A stretch of DNA of 27,258 bases from positions 1-27,258 of IMG/VR virus record IMGVR_UViG_3300022602_000338; one strand, written 5' to 3'. The position numbers were made by a program, and so were the translations under genes. How positions within the stretch are numbered: position 1 is the stretch's first letter; the number at the start of each line of letters is the position of its first letter. Below are positions 1 to 8,148 of this stretch, piece by piece. A model generated the notes under the pieces. The model searched no databases, was not told where the DNA came from, and saw only the letters and a program-made list of their open reading frames with translations. The stretch comes from a virus.

Positions 1-184
1 CAATATTTTCTGCCACATACGCTTGTGTGTATGCTTCTGTTGCCAATGGAGAACCACCAGGTGTATACCCGTCATGTACAGTTAGTGTTTTATTTGTCTT
101 ATCAACAATCAACTCACCATCTAAACCTGTTATGGTACCTAAAGCTGTATTGGCGTATCTTCTAAACTGTAGTTGTTTTGTCAT
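1..184 (-). CDS. Partial tail fibre protein with Mtd-N-like head domain (C-terminus outside window)
   Basis: Only the first 61 codons lie in the window. The ATG is at 184-182 and overlaps the stop of the gp15-like gene as ATGA, so the two are translationally coupled. The protein starts MTKQLQFRRYANTALG and continues with GELIVDK and TLTVHDG, then a Gly-Gly and PLATEA. This pattern (Q-x-RR near the start, GEL-x-VD, VHDG, GG, LAT) resembles the N-terminal beta domain of the Bordetella phage major tropism determinant (Mtd-N), which in many phages heads tail fibre or receptor-binding proteins. It is related to the 188-residue protein at 8702-9268, which starts the same way. T4 has gene 16 (small terminase) after gene 15, so a fibre gene here is a departure from T4 order. 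Family placement is from memory of the motif; the product's length and tip domain are unknown. Confidence 0.7.
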   Translation of the reverse strand, partial: MTKQLQFRRYANTALGTITGLDGELIVDKTNKTLTVHDGYTPGGSPLATEAYTQAYVAENI

Positions 185-1263
185 TGCATTAGGTCGTAAT
201 CGTTGAATGTGTATGGTGCTGGTGGAGGTGGTGCGTAAACAATTTCATTGTTTGCATTACCAGTAACAACAACTGGTGCACCTTCACCTTCTTGTATTGA
301 AGTGGTAAATGTATATAGATTGTTTGCCAAAGCGGTATTTGGATTAGGCGTAGTAACAATTTGTACGATTTCTTGTGGTGTAGTACCAAGATTACTATAT
401 GAAGCAAAGTTATAATTTGCAGCCGAATTGACACCAACAATTGGTGAACCTGTTACAAAATTACCTATCATATTGGTCAAGTATAGACTACCGTTTGCCC
501 AATTTGAAACTGTACCTGTTGCAACTGCCGTACCTAATGAATAACCTTGGTACACCAATTCACCTAGTTGATAATTCCCAATACCTGGTTGTGACATATT
601 GAATATAACAGTATCTCTAGGTTCAATATTCGTAATGATATTTGATATAACAGTTTCAATAAGTGATGTATTTTCTTGGGGCGCAATATACAAATAACCT
701 TTGACTGTAAAGTTTAGAGTCCAAACAATAGTTCTGGTTTCTGATTTGTAATCACCTTCATATCCTGTATCATAAATTGTACCAGTCAATACGATAGGTA
801 CTTCTTTGATAATATTTGCGGATGGTAATACGTTTACTTTGATTGTGTAATCTGGTGTAAAGAACGGTAGAATACGTTCAATGATTTGTACACCGTCTTC
901 TTCATTTCTAGTATATACATACAATTGAAAATCAAAGTTATATGGTACAGGATTATAATATGACTGTACACCATTACTATTGGATGCAAAATTCTTTATA
1001 TTAGTATTTTGTTTTCTTGATGCATCATAATTTACACCAGTCATTTCAAATGACATTGCTGGTAATGTAATCTGTACACTACGATCTAAATTAGGATCAC
1101 CTTGCAAACGAGATAAGTATTTTTCTTTGTTTGAATATTGAATAGGCACCAAAAACCTATTGTTTTCGGTACCATCATCGTTTGATCTTACGATTTGGAT
1201 TCTATTGAATAGATTACCAAATCCAAGTGTGATTGATCTGATTGAACTTGTAAATGCTGCCAT
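181..1263 (-). CDS. gp15: Tail sheath stabiliser and tail terminator, T4 gp15-like, with C-terminal extension
   Basis: In T4, gp15 caps the tail tube and sheath and forms the ring that docks with the gp13/gp14 neck. Shared features with T4 gp15 are an N-terminal GNLFNRIQIVR stretch (residues 16-26), VPIQYSNKEKYL (39-50), an SYYNPVPYNFDFQLYVYTR block (101-119), an IIERILPFFTPDY block (127-139) and IVWTLNFTVKGYLY (179-192). T4 gp15 is about 272 residues; this protein has 360. The excess lies after residue 200 and includes a module at 234-290 (starting GELVYQG) that also occurs in the gp14-like and gp8-like proteins, then a Pro-rich end (APPPPAP, 344-350). The start codon at 1263 shares one base with the stop of the gp14-like gene (TAATG), and the stop overlaps the next gene as ATGA. 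The gp13-gp14-gp15 order is that of T4, which strengthens the call. Confidence 0.86.
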   Translation of the reverse strand: MAAFTSSIRSITLGFGNLFNRIQIVRSNDDGTENNRFLVPIQYSNKEKYLSRLQGDPNLDRSVQITLPAMSFEMTGVNYDASRKQNTNIKNFASNSNGVQSYYNPVPYNFDFQLYVYTRNEEDGVQIIERILPFFTPDYTIKVNVLPSANIIKEVPIVLTGTIYDTGYEGDYKSETRTIVWTLNFTVKGYLYIAPQENTSLIETVISNIITNIEPRDTVIFNMSQPGIGNYQLGELVYQGYSLGTAVATGTVSNWANGSLYLTNMIGNFVTGSPIVGVNSAANYNFASYSNLGTTPQEIVQIVTTPNPNTALANNLYTFTTSIQEGEGAPVVVTGNANNEIVYAPPPPAPYTFNDYDLMQ

Positions 1264-2162
1264 TATATGTTACCTATACTTCCAAATGGATTTGATTCTG
1301 ATAGATCAACTACAGTATTGGCAGAATCTTCAATATACTTGTTGTCATATGGCATATAGTTATCAGAGATATTGATTGGGTCGTATGACATTAGACTCCA
1401 AGTTGCACCACTTGTTTGACCATAGACTGTTTGACCATCAAGGAAATCTCCTGTAACTGTAACAATTGTCAATGTAGAAGATGGCAAGTCCCAAATCGTA
1501 ACGATACCTGTTGCTGTTGCATTTGCGTATGTTCCATCTGGACTTTGATATACAACTTCACGGTAGATATAGTCTCCGTTTGCAGTTGATGCATCCATTT
1601 GTAATGCAATATTGTATGCTGATTGTGCCACGTTGTCGATTTCTGGTACTCCAGTATCCACCATTTCTTGTGAGTACTTGAATATTTCTAAATGTAATTC
1701 GTAGAAGTATGGGTTCTTTCTACCCAATACAAACATATCTTTGTTTGCCTGTACGAATTTGATTTCATACAGTTCACCTTTACCAGAAGAACCAGTAAAT
1801 GGAATATAAATCAAGTCACCTTCTTGTGGTCTTGACAATAAATTCTGTGGTATTCTTTGTGCAAATGTTCTCTTTGGTAACATTACAGAAAGAGAATTAC
1901 GAATCTCTAAACCAAACTTAGAAAAGAATTCTTGTTCGCCATCAAAACCAGTTGCATTAGAAAGATATAATTCTACTGCATAGGCTGAAGTAAATATTTT
2001 TAGTGGATCATCACCGTATAATAAGTCACGTGCTTGTTCATTCTCATTATACAAATAGTATCCGTTGAAGCCGAATTGTTGTACGGCTTCAAGCATTAGA
2101 TCCTCAACTAGACGTTGTTCGGCTCTGTTATTATATAAATTGAAATATTGATTGGTCGCCAT
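1263..2162 (-). CDS. gp14: Neck protein, T4 gp14-like, with inserted C-terminal module
   Basis: gp14 forms the neck with gp13 and joins the finished head to the tail. The N-terminus shows the family pattern: QYFNLYNNRAEQRLVEDLM (5-23), YYLYN (35-39), DLLYGDDPLKIF (46-57), VELYLSNATGFDGE (63-76) and PKRTFAQR near 97-103, followed by RPQEGDLIYIPF (111-122), a loop common to T4-like gp14. T4 gp14 is about 256 residues and this one is 299. The extra length fits a module at about 199-261 that begins REVVYQSPDGTYANA and ends near SGATWSLMSY; its closest match in the window is in the gp8-like protein, even at DNA level. The start at 2162 lies one base after the gp13 stop (TAAGATG) and has only a weak Shine-Dalgarno, so translation probably depends on coupling to gp13. 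Confidence 0.85.
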   Translation of the reverse strand: MATNQYFNLYNNRAEQRLVEDLMLEAVQQFGFNGYYLYNENEQARDLLYGDDPLKIFTSAYAVELYLSNATGFDGEQEFFSKFGLEIRNSLSVMLPKRTFAQRIPQNLLSRPQEGDLIYIPFTGSSGKGELYEIKFVQANKDMFVLGRKNPYFYELHLEIFKYSQEMVDTGVPEIDNVAQSAYNIALQMDASTANGDYIYREVVYQSPDGTYANATATGIVTIWDLPSSTLTIVTVTGDFLDGQTVYGQTSGATWSLMSYDPINISDNYMPYDNKYIEDSANTVVDLSESNPFGSIGNI

Positions 2163-2163
2163 C

Positions 2164-2937
2164 TTAGTTCATAAACCACTCTAAAGGCGCCCCGTAATTC
2201 ATTTCCATTTCTCTTTCTAGACGTTCAATTTCGGTACACGCTTCATCATATGTTTCTTTACCGTTCAACATAACTCCGCCTGGTAGTTGAATACCACCAA
2301 ATTTCTTCATGTTGGAACCCCAACTTCTTTTGATAAGAGCAGTGGTATATTCTTTCAACCAACGGTCATTCCAAACGTGTGTGTATGCATCTGGATTGAT
2401 AGATGCATAACATTCTGATACAACAACATCACCAATACTTACAGAATCTTTCCATGCCCAATCAATATACAATCTTTGCATCAAACGGTTATAACGAATA
2501 GGAACTTCACCAGTAAACATAAGTTCTAGTGAACGTAAGTGTTGTTGTGTTAGTGTGTAGTTGATGTATGATGCAGATGTGAAGTCATACAATTCATTCA
2601 GACGTAGTTGATATCTCAAGTCAAACATGTTGACTGAGGCTTGGGAGTCTGATATTGGAAATATTCGAGATATACCAAGAATGTAAACAGAATTGTTATC
2701 ACTATCTACAGCTGTAGTAGCATCCAAATACATATTGTTTACGTCAGTTTGACTAATGGTATGAACCCAATATACCTTTTGTGTACCATCAAAGTGATAG
2801 TCTTGCCAGTATTGGATTGCATCATCAATACGGTCTTCTACCTGGTCATCATCAACGTTGATTTGAATGGTAGGAAAACCCAGTCTGCGTAAGCAATATG
2901 TTTTGAAATCGTTTCTATTTGTAATTGTACCAGCCAT
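2164..2937 (-). CDS. gp13: Neck (head completion) protein, T4 gp13-like
   Basis: The 257-residue protein begins with a helical region carrying YCLRRLGFP (14-22) and VDDDQVEDRIDDAIQYW (28-44), followed by DYHFDG. An N-terminal LRRLG, an acidic D-Q-x-x-DRI-D-DA-I-x-YW helix and DYHFDG are what I recall for proteins called neck protein gp13 in T4-like phages of marine bacteria. The C-terminal half carries WAWKD (165-169), ALIKRSWG and KKFGGIQLPGGV, and ends in a Glu/Met-rich helix before EWFMN. gp13 and gp14 form the collar that seals the portal after DNA packaging. Position directly before gp14 and gp15 supports the assignment. The start at 2937 has a good Shine-Dalgarno (AAAGGGG, five bases upstream). 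The gap before it (2938-2974) has an AATAAATA box, one base off the T4 late promoter. Similarity to T4 gp13 itself is less clear to me than for gp14 or gp15. Confidence 0.75.
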   Translation of the reverse strand: MAGTITNRNDFKTYCLRRLGFPTIQINVDDDQVEDRIDDAIQYWQDYHFDGTQKVYWVHTISQTDVNNMYLDATTAVDSDNNSVYILGISRIFPISDSQASVNMFDLRYQLRLNELYDFTSASYINYTLTQQHLRSLELMFTGEVPIRYNRLMQRLYIDWAWKDSVSIGDVVVSECYASINPDAYTHVWNDRWLKEYTTALIKRSWGSNMKKFGGIQLPGGVMLNGKETYDEACTEIERLEREMEMNYGAPLEWFMN

Positions 2938-2955
2938 CTTTTCCCCTTTACTTCT

Positions 2956-2963
2956 ATTTATTT
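2956..2963 (-). promoter_or_regulatory. Possible late promoter box, one mismatch, upstream of gp13-like gene
   Basis: AATAAATA on the minus strand, one base off the T4 late box TATAAATA. It lies in the 37-base gap between the C1q-like fibre gene and gp13, about 19 bases before the ATG, with a Shine-Dalgarno (AAAGGGG) between. The spacing would give a short normal leader. AT-rich 8-mers occur by chance, so this is tentative. Confidence 0.3.
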
Positions 2964-2974
2964 GGGTTACCAGA

Positions 2975-3628
2975 TTATGCCGGTCTTAGGAAACATCCAT
3001 TAAAATAATTTCCGTTAGGAAATCCAGCACTTAATGAGAATGTAGTAGATGTAACAGAATAAAATTGTAAATTCAAATAATCTGAAATACCATTCATATA
3101 AACAACTGTGGATAATTGTGTAAAATAGGCCGCAGAAGATGCTTGTGTTGCAATTACAAAACATTGAGCTGCAATTGAATTATTTTTGAACAAATAAACC
3201 CAGTTGTTTATACTTGAAGTGGTAGACGAGAGTGTAACACCCGCATTAATCTGATAGTAACCTGGTATATTTGGTGCAAAAGAATATCCAGGAACCCAAA
3301 TACCATTTAAGTAAACTGGGTTTGGATTAGCATTATAACAACTATTAGAGTCGAAGTTGATTTGAGTGTAATTCAAAGTATAGTATGTTGAAGTACTACT
3401 AAATGAAAATGTTCCTGGTGCTGGATTCGATGCTTGTTGTACACTAAAAACCGGCAAATTAGTATTTGCTTTTGGATAGTTAAATGTACCAGTTACAGTC
3501 AGGTTGTTTGTAATAGTATTTGCACCAACAAATAAACTGTTGGCAACACTAACACCACCACCTGTTGTAAGGAGCTGAGTGCCACCGACACTCAGTCCAT
3601 CAGGTTCTAAAAAGACCTTGTTCAACAT
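2975..3628 (-). CDS. Tail fibre protein with probable C1q-like C-terminal domain
   Basis: I place the start at the ATG at 3628, giving 217 residues (MLNKVFLEPDGLSVGG...). An in-frame ATG seven codons upstream at 3649 lies inside the previous gene. The 3628 ATG shares a base with that gene's stop (TAATG) and has AGAGG ten bases upstream; the same TAATG junction occurs at 14135 and 1263. The N-terminus (LNKVFLEPDGLSVGG) resembles the 210-residue protein at 6778 (NKNFLVRNGISVG). A repetitive beta region (VANSLFVGANTITNNLTVTGTF) follows. The C-terminal 140 residues have the layout of a C1q/TNF-like jelly roll: FSV near the start, YTQINFDS, a Gly-Tyr-Tyr-x-Ile-Asn strand, V-x-MNG-x-DYL and a closing GNYFNGCFLRPA. 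Such trimeric tips are common on phage fibres and bind host surface sugars or proteins. Fold assignment is by pattern only. Confidence 0.7.
   Translation of the reverse strand: MLNKVFLEPDGLSVGGTQLLTTGGGVSVANSLFVGANTITNNLTVTGTFNYPKANTNLPVFSVQQASNPAPGTFSFSSTSTYYTLNYTQINFDSNSCYNANPNPVYLNGIWVPGYSFAPNIPGYYQINAGVTLSSTTSSINNWVYLFKNNSIAAQCFVIATQASSAAYFTQLSTVVYMNGISDYLNLQFYSVTSTTFSLSAGFPNGNYFNGCFLRPA
3575..3595. repeat. Perfect 7-base inverted repeat inside the C1q-like fibre gene
   Basis: CTGAGTG (3575-3581) and CACTCAG (3589-3595) are perfectly complementary around a 7-base loop, starting 33 bases inside the gene (read from its 3628 start). There is no T-run after it, so it is not an intrinsic terminator. 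It encodes part of DGLSVGGTQLL. It may fold in the mRNA near the 5' end of the gene, or be chance. Confidence 0.4.
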
Positions 3629-6600
3629 TATGCTTGTGCCTCTGTCCAAGATATACGTGATGCAACGTTAGCAGGTAATGTACCCTGATTCTGTGCAACG
3701 ATTGTGATAACGTCTGGACCATCTGGGTAGAAGTTAACTGCTGTATTAGAACCAATACCGCCACCTAGAATAGAATTACCAATATCTCGAATCTTTGTCA
3801 AGTCAGCAGTAATAACTGAGAAGTTAGTATTACCAGCAGAGTTTACAGCATAGAAACCGTAAATAGTTTCACCACCAGTTATTGCAACGTTACCAGTATG
3901 GTCTGCAACTTGTGCAAGAGATGAAGTGCCGTTTGCTAATTTACCCCATGTACCTAATGTACCACCGTTTGCAGACAATTGACCGTTTAGAACAACTGTA
4001 ATCAAGAATGAACCGTTAGCAACTACCTCAGCAGTCTGTGGAACTAACTGCATACGGTTGATAACTTCACGTGCACCTAAGTTACCTGTAATACCAGAGT
4101 CAACTGATGGAGATACACGAATTGATTGTAATGCAACTGATGCACCAGGGAAAACAGTTTGTTGTGATTCACCGTTAACGAACTGTAATGACAAGTCAGA
4201 TTGGAAACCACCGTCCATAACAACTGAAGTACCCCAATGTGATACTTGCGGTGCAAACTGAGGTGCATGTAAGTAAACTGGAATAACTGTGTTAGCAGAA
4301 CTCAATGTATGTGCAGAAGCAGTTCCTGCCATCTGTACGAAACCTAATGCGTTTGCAGTAATAGTTGATGTTGGTGCTTGTGACAACTGAATAACGTTGT
4401 TACCAGAACCGTTGAAGTTTGGATATACAGCGTAAACATATGTACCAATTGCAATTGATCCTGCACCAGCTGCAAAGGTAGTGTTATACACTTGCATACC
4501 AGGTTGAATAGCTGAAACAGATGATGATGTATAAATGTTTGCAGTTGTTGGGAAACCTGTACATGTCAATGTTGTAGTTGCTTGTCCACGTGTAATACCG
4601 TTGAAAGTACTATTTGCACCAGAGAAACTTGTATAGTTGATATATTCGTAACCGCCAACTGGATCAGCAATCAACAATGTTCCTGATGGTGGGAAGTTAG
4701 ACATATTGTATGTCAAGTTATTTGCAACACCAATTGATGTTTGTGCAGATGTTACTGAACCGTTCAATGTTAGAACTGGTGACAATGTGTTGGTTTCATA
4801 ACGTGCTGGTAAGTTACCAGAACGCATCCAAGCCAAATAGTTTTGGTTGTTGTTAACTGTTTTGTGGCAGTATTGAATACGACCGTCAGCAGCTCTCATA
4901 CCGTAACGAATTGCACCTGCACCGTACCATGAATAGTCGATGTAGAACATTTGGTCTTTTGTCAAGTCTAGAATTGTGCCTGTTGGACCTGTACCGTCTA
5001 ACTTATCAATGTTCCATTGGTTTTGTGGAATTCTTTGGTCGATTGTCTTAGAGATAATAACTGGACCGCCTGGTGTTGCACCACGATATGGAGGAGATAT
5101 TGTCATCTGGTTATCAGATAAGATATCCATAACACGGTAAGACATACCACGAATAACAATGAAGTCGCCTGGAGTCAACTGTTTAGACAACTTAGGATAT
5201 GTAAAGTTGTTGATTGAACCACCAGTTACAGTAGATGAGTTGTTAGTTACTGTGAATACACCAGAGATTTGTGTTGTAGAGTAACGGCGAACTGCCCATA
5301 ATGTTTGTCCATCAAATTCAAAGAACACACCGTTCTGTGAATCAAACATACCCATACGATTTTTAGAACCATACCAAGATTGTGCAACGATTGCAACTAC
5401 GTTAGATGCAGGTGATGCAGCTTGTGTTGCGGTTGGTTGTGGTACTGAGTTTGCTTGATATGTAAATTGAACTGGGTTGATAACTGAAGTAACTGGGAAT
5501 GTACCGTTATATGCAGCTTGGTCAGCACCAGCAACTGTAACTGGTAGACCTGTTGTTACATAGTGTGGGAACTTAGTTGTTACAGTAATAAGTTGAGCAC
5601 CACCACCGTTAACGTTAGCAGAAACGTCTTCAACGAAGAATTGTGGTTTCAAAATTGTACCAGAAGACATTTGTATACCCTTACCAGATTGGTAACGGAA
5701 GTATCTACGTGTCTGACGAATTGTTTGTAAGTTGTGTGCTTGGTTACCAGATACGAATTGAACACCACCATCAAATGCACGGTGTACAACTTGACCGTCT
5801 GGACGAGCATACACAGAAGCGTTTGTTAGAGTACCAATTGATGTTGAGTTACCAGTAACAATAACAGAGAATGTGTTGGAGTTAGCAACTGTAGCAACTT
5901 GGAATGATGTGTTAGGTGCATTTTGACCAGATGCAATTGTGTTTGCAAGGATGATGCCATCACCAACTTGTAGACCGTGTGGTTCTGTTGTACCGATTGT
6001 AATTACGTTACCAGAAACTGTTGGTTGTGCGGTCAAGTTGAACGCAGAGTTAGAATAGAACTGACCGTTGAACGCCAATGTCAAAGATGGGTTATAAATT
6101 TGTTGGTTAGTTGAATTCAATAGTGGGTAACGTGCAGTATACTGGAATGTAAATGCACCAGTATTGTTAGCTTCAACTAAGAATGGACCGTTTGCACCAA
6201 AGAACAATGTATCTTGCATCTGAACTGGAGTACCAGTTGCTGGAGGTGCAGATGGTGCTGTGTTAACTGTAACAGTCTGTGAAGTAATTGTTACGTTAGA
6301 TACTGCCAAGTTATTTGCTGGCAAGTAGAAGAATGTTGGACGATTGTTAGTTAGTAACAATGTTTCCCACTTAGTTGGTTGTAAACCGTATTCAAAGTCA
6401 GTATCAATTAAAGACTGTGGTGTTGATACACGCATCTTACCAACTGGGTCATTGTATGACTCATCAGGTTGGAATACTTCGTATGCTTCATCGATAGTAA
6501 TTTGCAACTGATCCGTTGCGTTCATTGTTGTAGTGTTATAGTTTAGAACAATAACAGTAGCTGCAGGAACGTTATTAGTTGCCTGAACATATGAGAAGCT

Positions 6601-6762
6601 AGTTGTAGTTAAAGTTGGATCACTAAAGTTGAAAATAACTTTATTAGAAGTTACGTTCGTAATCAACATTAGACGTTCTTTAGGAATAATTCTAGGAACT
6701 ATAATTGTCTTTGTTGATGGATTGAACGTATATTGTGTGTCTAGTATGACTCTACGTGCCAT
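3628..6762 (-). CDS. Large virion structural protein (1044 residues) at the whisker-gene position
   Basis: I recognise this as a type annotated virion structural protein in T4-like phages of marine bacteria, but its exact place in the particle is not known to me. It sits just upstream of the neck genes where T4 has wac (fibritin), though without fibritin's long coiled coil. Residues 1-100 form an N-terminal domain related to the 159-residue protein at 8167 (ITNVTSN, NTTTMNATDQLQI). Two beta modules of the PHGLQVGD / FPHYVTTGLPVTV type (near 259 and 392) follow the pattern of a hydrophobic loop, NTSF or YNGTF, then FSV or FTY. Conserved blocks are TRRYFRYQSGKG (about 350), YSWYGAGAIRYGM (about 608) and MRSGNLPARYE (about 645). 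Asn codons are often AAC, as in the 218-residue gene, suggesting strong expression. The start has AAAGGA eight bases upstream; the stop overlaps the next start as TAATG. Confidence 0.7.
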   Translation of the reverse strand: MARRVILDTQYTFNPSTKTIIVPRIIPKERLMLITNVTSNKVIFNFSDPTLTTTSFSYVQATNNVPAATVIVLNYNTTTMNATDQLQITIDEAYEVFQPDESYNDPVGKMRVSTPQSLIDTDFEYGLQPTKWETLLLTNNRPTFFYLPANNLAVSNVTITSQTVTVNTAPSAPPATGTPVQMQDTLFFGANGPFLVEANNTGAFTFQYTARYPLLNSTNQQIYNPSLTLAFNGQFYSNSAFNLTAQPTVSGNVITIGTTEPHGLQVGDGIILANTIASGQNAPNTSFQVATVANSNTFSVIVTGNSTSIGTLTNASVYARPDGQVVHRAFDGGVQFVSGNQAHNLQTIRQTRRYFRYQSGKGIQMSSGTILKPQFFVEDVSANVNGGGAQLITVTTKFPHYVTTGLPVTVAGADQAAYNGTFPVTSVINPVQFTYQANSVPQPTATQAASPASNVVAIVAQSWYGSKNRMGMFDSQNGVFFEFDGQTLWAVRRYSTTQISGVFTVTNNSSTVTGGSINNFTYPKLSKQLTPGDFIVIRGMSYRVMDILSDNQMTISPPYRGATPGGPVIISKTIDQRIPQNQWNIDKLDGTGPTGTILDLTKDQMFYIDYSWYGAGAIRYGMRAADGRIQYCHKTVNNNQNYLAWMRSGNLPARYETNTLSPVLTLNGSVTSAQTSIGVANNLTYNMSNFPPSGTLLIADPVGGYEYINYTSFSGANSTFNGITRGQATTTLTCTGFPTTANIYTSSSVSAIQPGMQVYNTTFAAGAGSIAIGTYVYAVYPNFNGSGNNVIQLSQAPTSTITANALGFVQMAGTASAHTLSSANTVIPVYLHAPQFAPQVSHWGTSVVMDGGFQSDLSLQFVNGESQQTVFPGASVALQSIRVSPSVDSGITGNLGAREVINRMQLVPQTAEVVANGSFLITVVLNGQLSANGGTLGTWGKLANGTSSLAQVADHTGNVAITGGETIYGFYAVNSAGNTNFSVITADLTKIRDIGNSILGGGIGSNTAVNFYPDGPDVITIVAQNQGTLPANVASRISWTEAQA

Positions 6763-6777
6763 GGTTTTTCCTTTATA

Positions 6778-7410
6778 TTAATAACTGAACATCATATTTA
6801 GTGGTTTGAATGGAGCATATTGTGAAACAAATGCCGGTAATTTATCGTTGTTAGTTCTCATCGTACCAAAGAATTGCATACCTGGTTGTGGAGGACTAGA
6901 AAACGTAATAGTGTTTGCGCTGATAGTATAACCTGTAAACAATGCTTTGGCTGCAGGACCAAAGTTTACATCGAAGTTGGTTAGATTGAAATAATCTGTT
7001 GCACCGTATAACAATGGAGTTAGATGTATACCACCGATTACAATAGTTAATTGTAATACATTGTTTGGTGTTAGAGGTGTGCCGTTTGAACTTAGGTTGA
7101 ACGTGGTATCTGTACCATTGAAATCGCCTGAGATATCATCTAAGTTATAGACGTAACCTGGTCCTGAACCGTCAGCGTAAGAATATGAGTTCGCTACCGC
7201 ATTACCAAAGGAATTAGCAGTAACTATATTGGCATTGATATTGCCGTAGTAATTACCTGTGATTGTGTTGGCCGTGAACGTGACTGCATTTAGAGTCGGT
7301 ATAGCCGTTAGTACAGTAAGAGTATTGGCGTTTAGATTACCCTGTTCGTTTACTAGGTTCCAAGAACCAACAGAGATACCATTTCTTACTAGAAAATTCT
7401 TATTTGACAA
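6778..7410 (-). CDS. Small tail fibre / virion structural protein, probable TTG start
   Basis: The reading frame opens with TTG at 7410-7408 (read as Met-Ser-Asn-Lys-Asn-Phe). AGAGGA lies about ten bases upstream. The nearby ATG at 7417 is out of frame and stops after five codons. The first residues (SNKNFLVRNGISVG) match a widespread phage fibre start, which supports the TTG. Residues 20-75 are repetitive beta (ANTLTVL, TANTITGNYYGNINANIVTANSF), followed by a YNLDDISGDFNGTDTTFNL segment. The remainder looks like the knob module also seen in the fibres at 14135 and 15100: a strand with an NG- or GG-type turn, a Tyr-Phe loop, a Thr-Ile-x-Phe strand and a closing strand before MRTNND. The gene lies directly after the intrinsic terminator at 7436-7470, so it needs read-through or its own promoter; I see no TATAAATA box in the gap. 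Confidence 0.65.
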   Translation of the reverse strand: MSNKNFLVRNGISVGSWNLVNEQGNLNANTLTVLTAIPTLNAVTFTANTITGNYYGNINANIVTANSFGNAVANSYSYADGSGPGYVYNLDDISGDFNGTDTTFNLSSNGTPLTPNNVLQLTIVIGGIHLTPLLYGATDYFNLTNFDVNFGPAAKALFTGYTISANTITFSSPPQPGMQFFGTMRTNNDKLPAFVSQYAPFKPLNMMFSY

Positions 7411-7435
7411 GATTCATTTTCCTCTTGTTTAGGTG

Positions 7436-7470
7436 AAAAAAAAGCAGAGAAGGTTTTCACCAACTCTGCC
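7436..7470 (-). terminator. Strong intrinsic (Rho-independent) terminator
   Basis: On the minus strand the sequence reads GCAGAG, TT, GGT, GAAA, ACC, TT, CTCTGC, then eight T. It is a 6-base outer stem and a 3-base inner stem separated by a symmetric TT/TT mismatch, capped by a GNRA-type GAAA loop and followed by a T8 run (7443-7436). It starts 22 bases after the stop of the 218-residue gene and would end transcription from the 8646 side. It is the only clear intrinsic terminator I found in the window. Confidence 0.9.
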
Positions 7471-7491
7471 TTTATTTAGTCTAGTTTAGTA

Positions 7492-8148
7492 TTAGACTGG
7501 TACTTCTTCCCATGCGAAAGAACCGAAGAAACCGTTGGTGTTAGCAACTGTTGATAGGTAGAAACATGCGAAACCAGATGGTGGCAACACGATTGAACCT
7601 TCCAAGTCGATCATACCTGGAGTTTGTTGACCTTCACCAGTAGCGGCCTGAGTACCAACGAAACCTAATGTGTGAGAAGGTAATGTTGATGATGTACCAG
7701 CTGAAGCGAAAGTAACTGCTGAGTATAACTGACCAACTGGAGCAGGACCTGTAACGTAGTTGTTACGTGGTGTGATTGCTGTTGTTACAGTTGTTGGTGG
7801 GGAAATTGCTGTACCTGTACCGATAGAAACAACTGTTGCAGCTGCTGGAGCGATAGGTAGTGTGTAGTTTACTTTCTGTAGAACCAAGTTTACTGGAGAT
7901 GAAACTGGATTCCATAGTAATAGACCAACGTATGCAGAACCACCGATGTTACCTAATGCAGTAGCTGTTACGCCAGTTGCAGAAGAAATAGCACCAGAGA
8001 ACATGTTACGGCGGAATGTTTGCTCGTAGTAACGACCATGTAGTTCAGATACGATTACGTCACCAAACTGTCCTAAACGAACTGGTGGTGTTGTGCCTGG
8101 CTGAACGGATTGTGTTGAGGTTGGTCCAACTTGTCCTTGAATTAACAT
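7492..8148 (-). CDS. Virion structural protein (218 residues), probably highly expressed
   Basis: I recognise a family common in environmental phage genomes, with an N-terminal GQVGPTSTQSV / RLGQFGDVIVSELHGRYYEQ region (5-45), a Gly/Ala/Thr/Val-rich beta middle, and a C-terminal DLEGSIVLPPSG (about 181-192) ending SFAWEEVPV. Its location in the particle is not known to me; a surface or decoration protein or a tail protein is possible. Three features suggest high expression. The Shine-Dalgarno is near-perfect (AAGGAG, 8157-8162, eight bases before the ATG). By my reading eight of nine Asn codons are AAC and Arg is always CGN, unlike most neighbours. A strong terminator follows the gene. It forms a two-gene unit with the 159-residue protein upstream (18-base gap), and that unit starts at TATAAATA boxes. 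Confidence 0.65.
   Translation of the reverse strand: MLIQGQVGPTSTQSVQPGTTPPVRLGQFGDVIVSELHGRYYEQTFRRNMFSGAISSATGVTATALGNIGGSAYVGLLLWNPVSSPVNLVLQKVNYTLPIAPAAATVVSIGTGTAISPPTTVTTAITPRNNYVTGPAPVGQLYSAVTFASAGTSSTLPSHTLGFVGTQAATGEGQQTPGMIDLEGSIVLPPSGFACFYLSTVANTNGFFGSFAWEEVPV

Noticed and set aside
3575-3595. Intrinsic terminator at the perfect inverted repeat
   Set aside because: There is no T-run on either side, and it lies within the 5' part of a gene.
3629-3649. Longer start (ATG at 3649) for the C1q-like fibre
   Set aside because: The ATG at 3628 forms a TAATG junction with AGAGG at a suitable distance and gives a fibre-type N-terminus; the upstream seven residues look like shadow coding.
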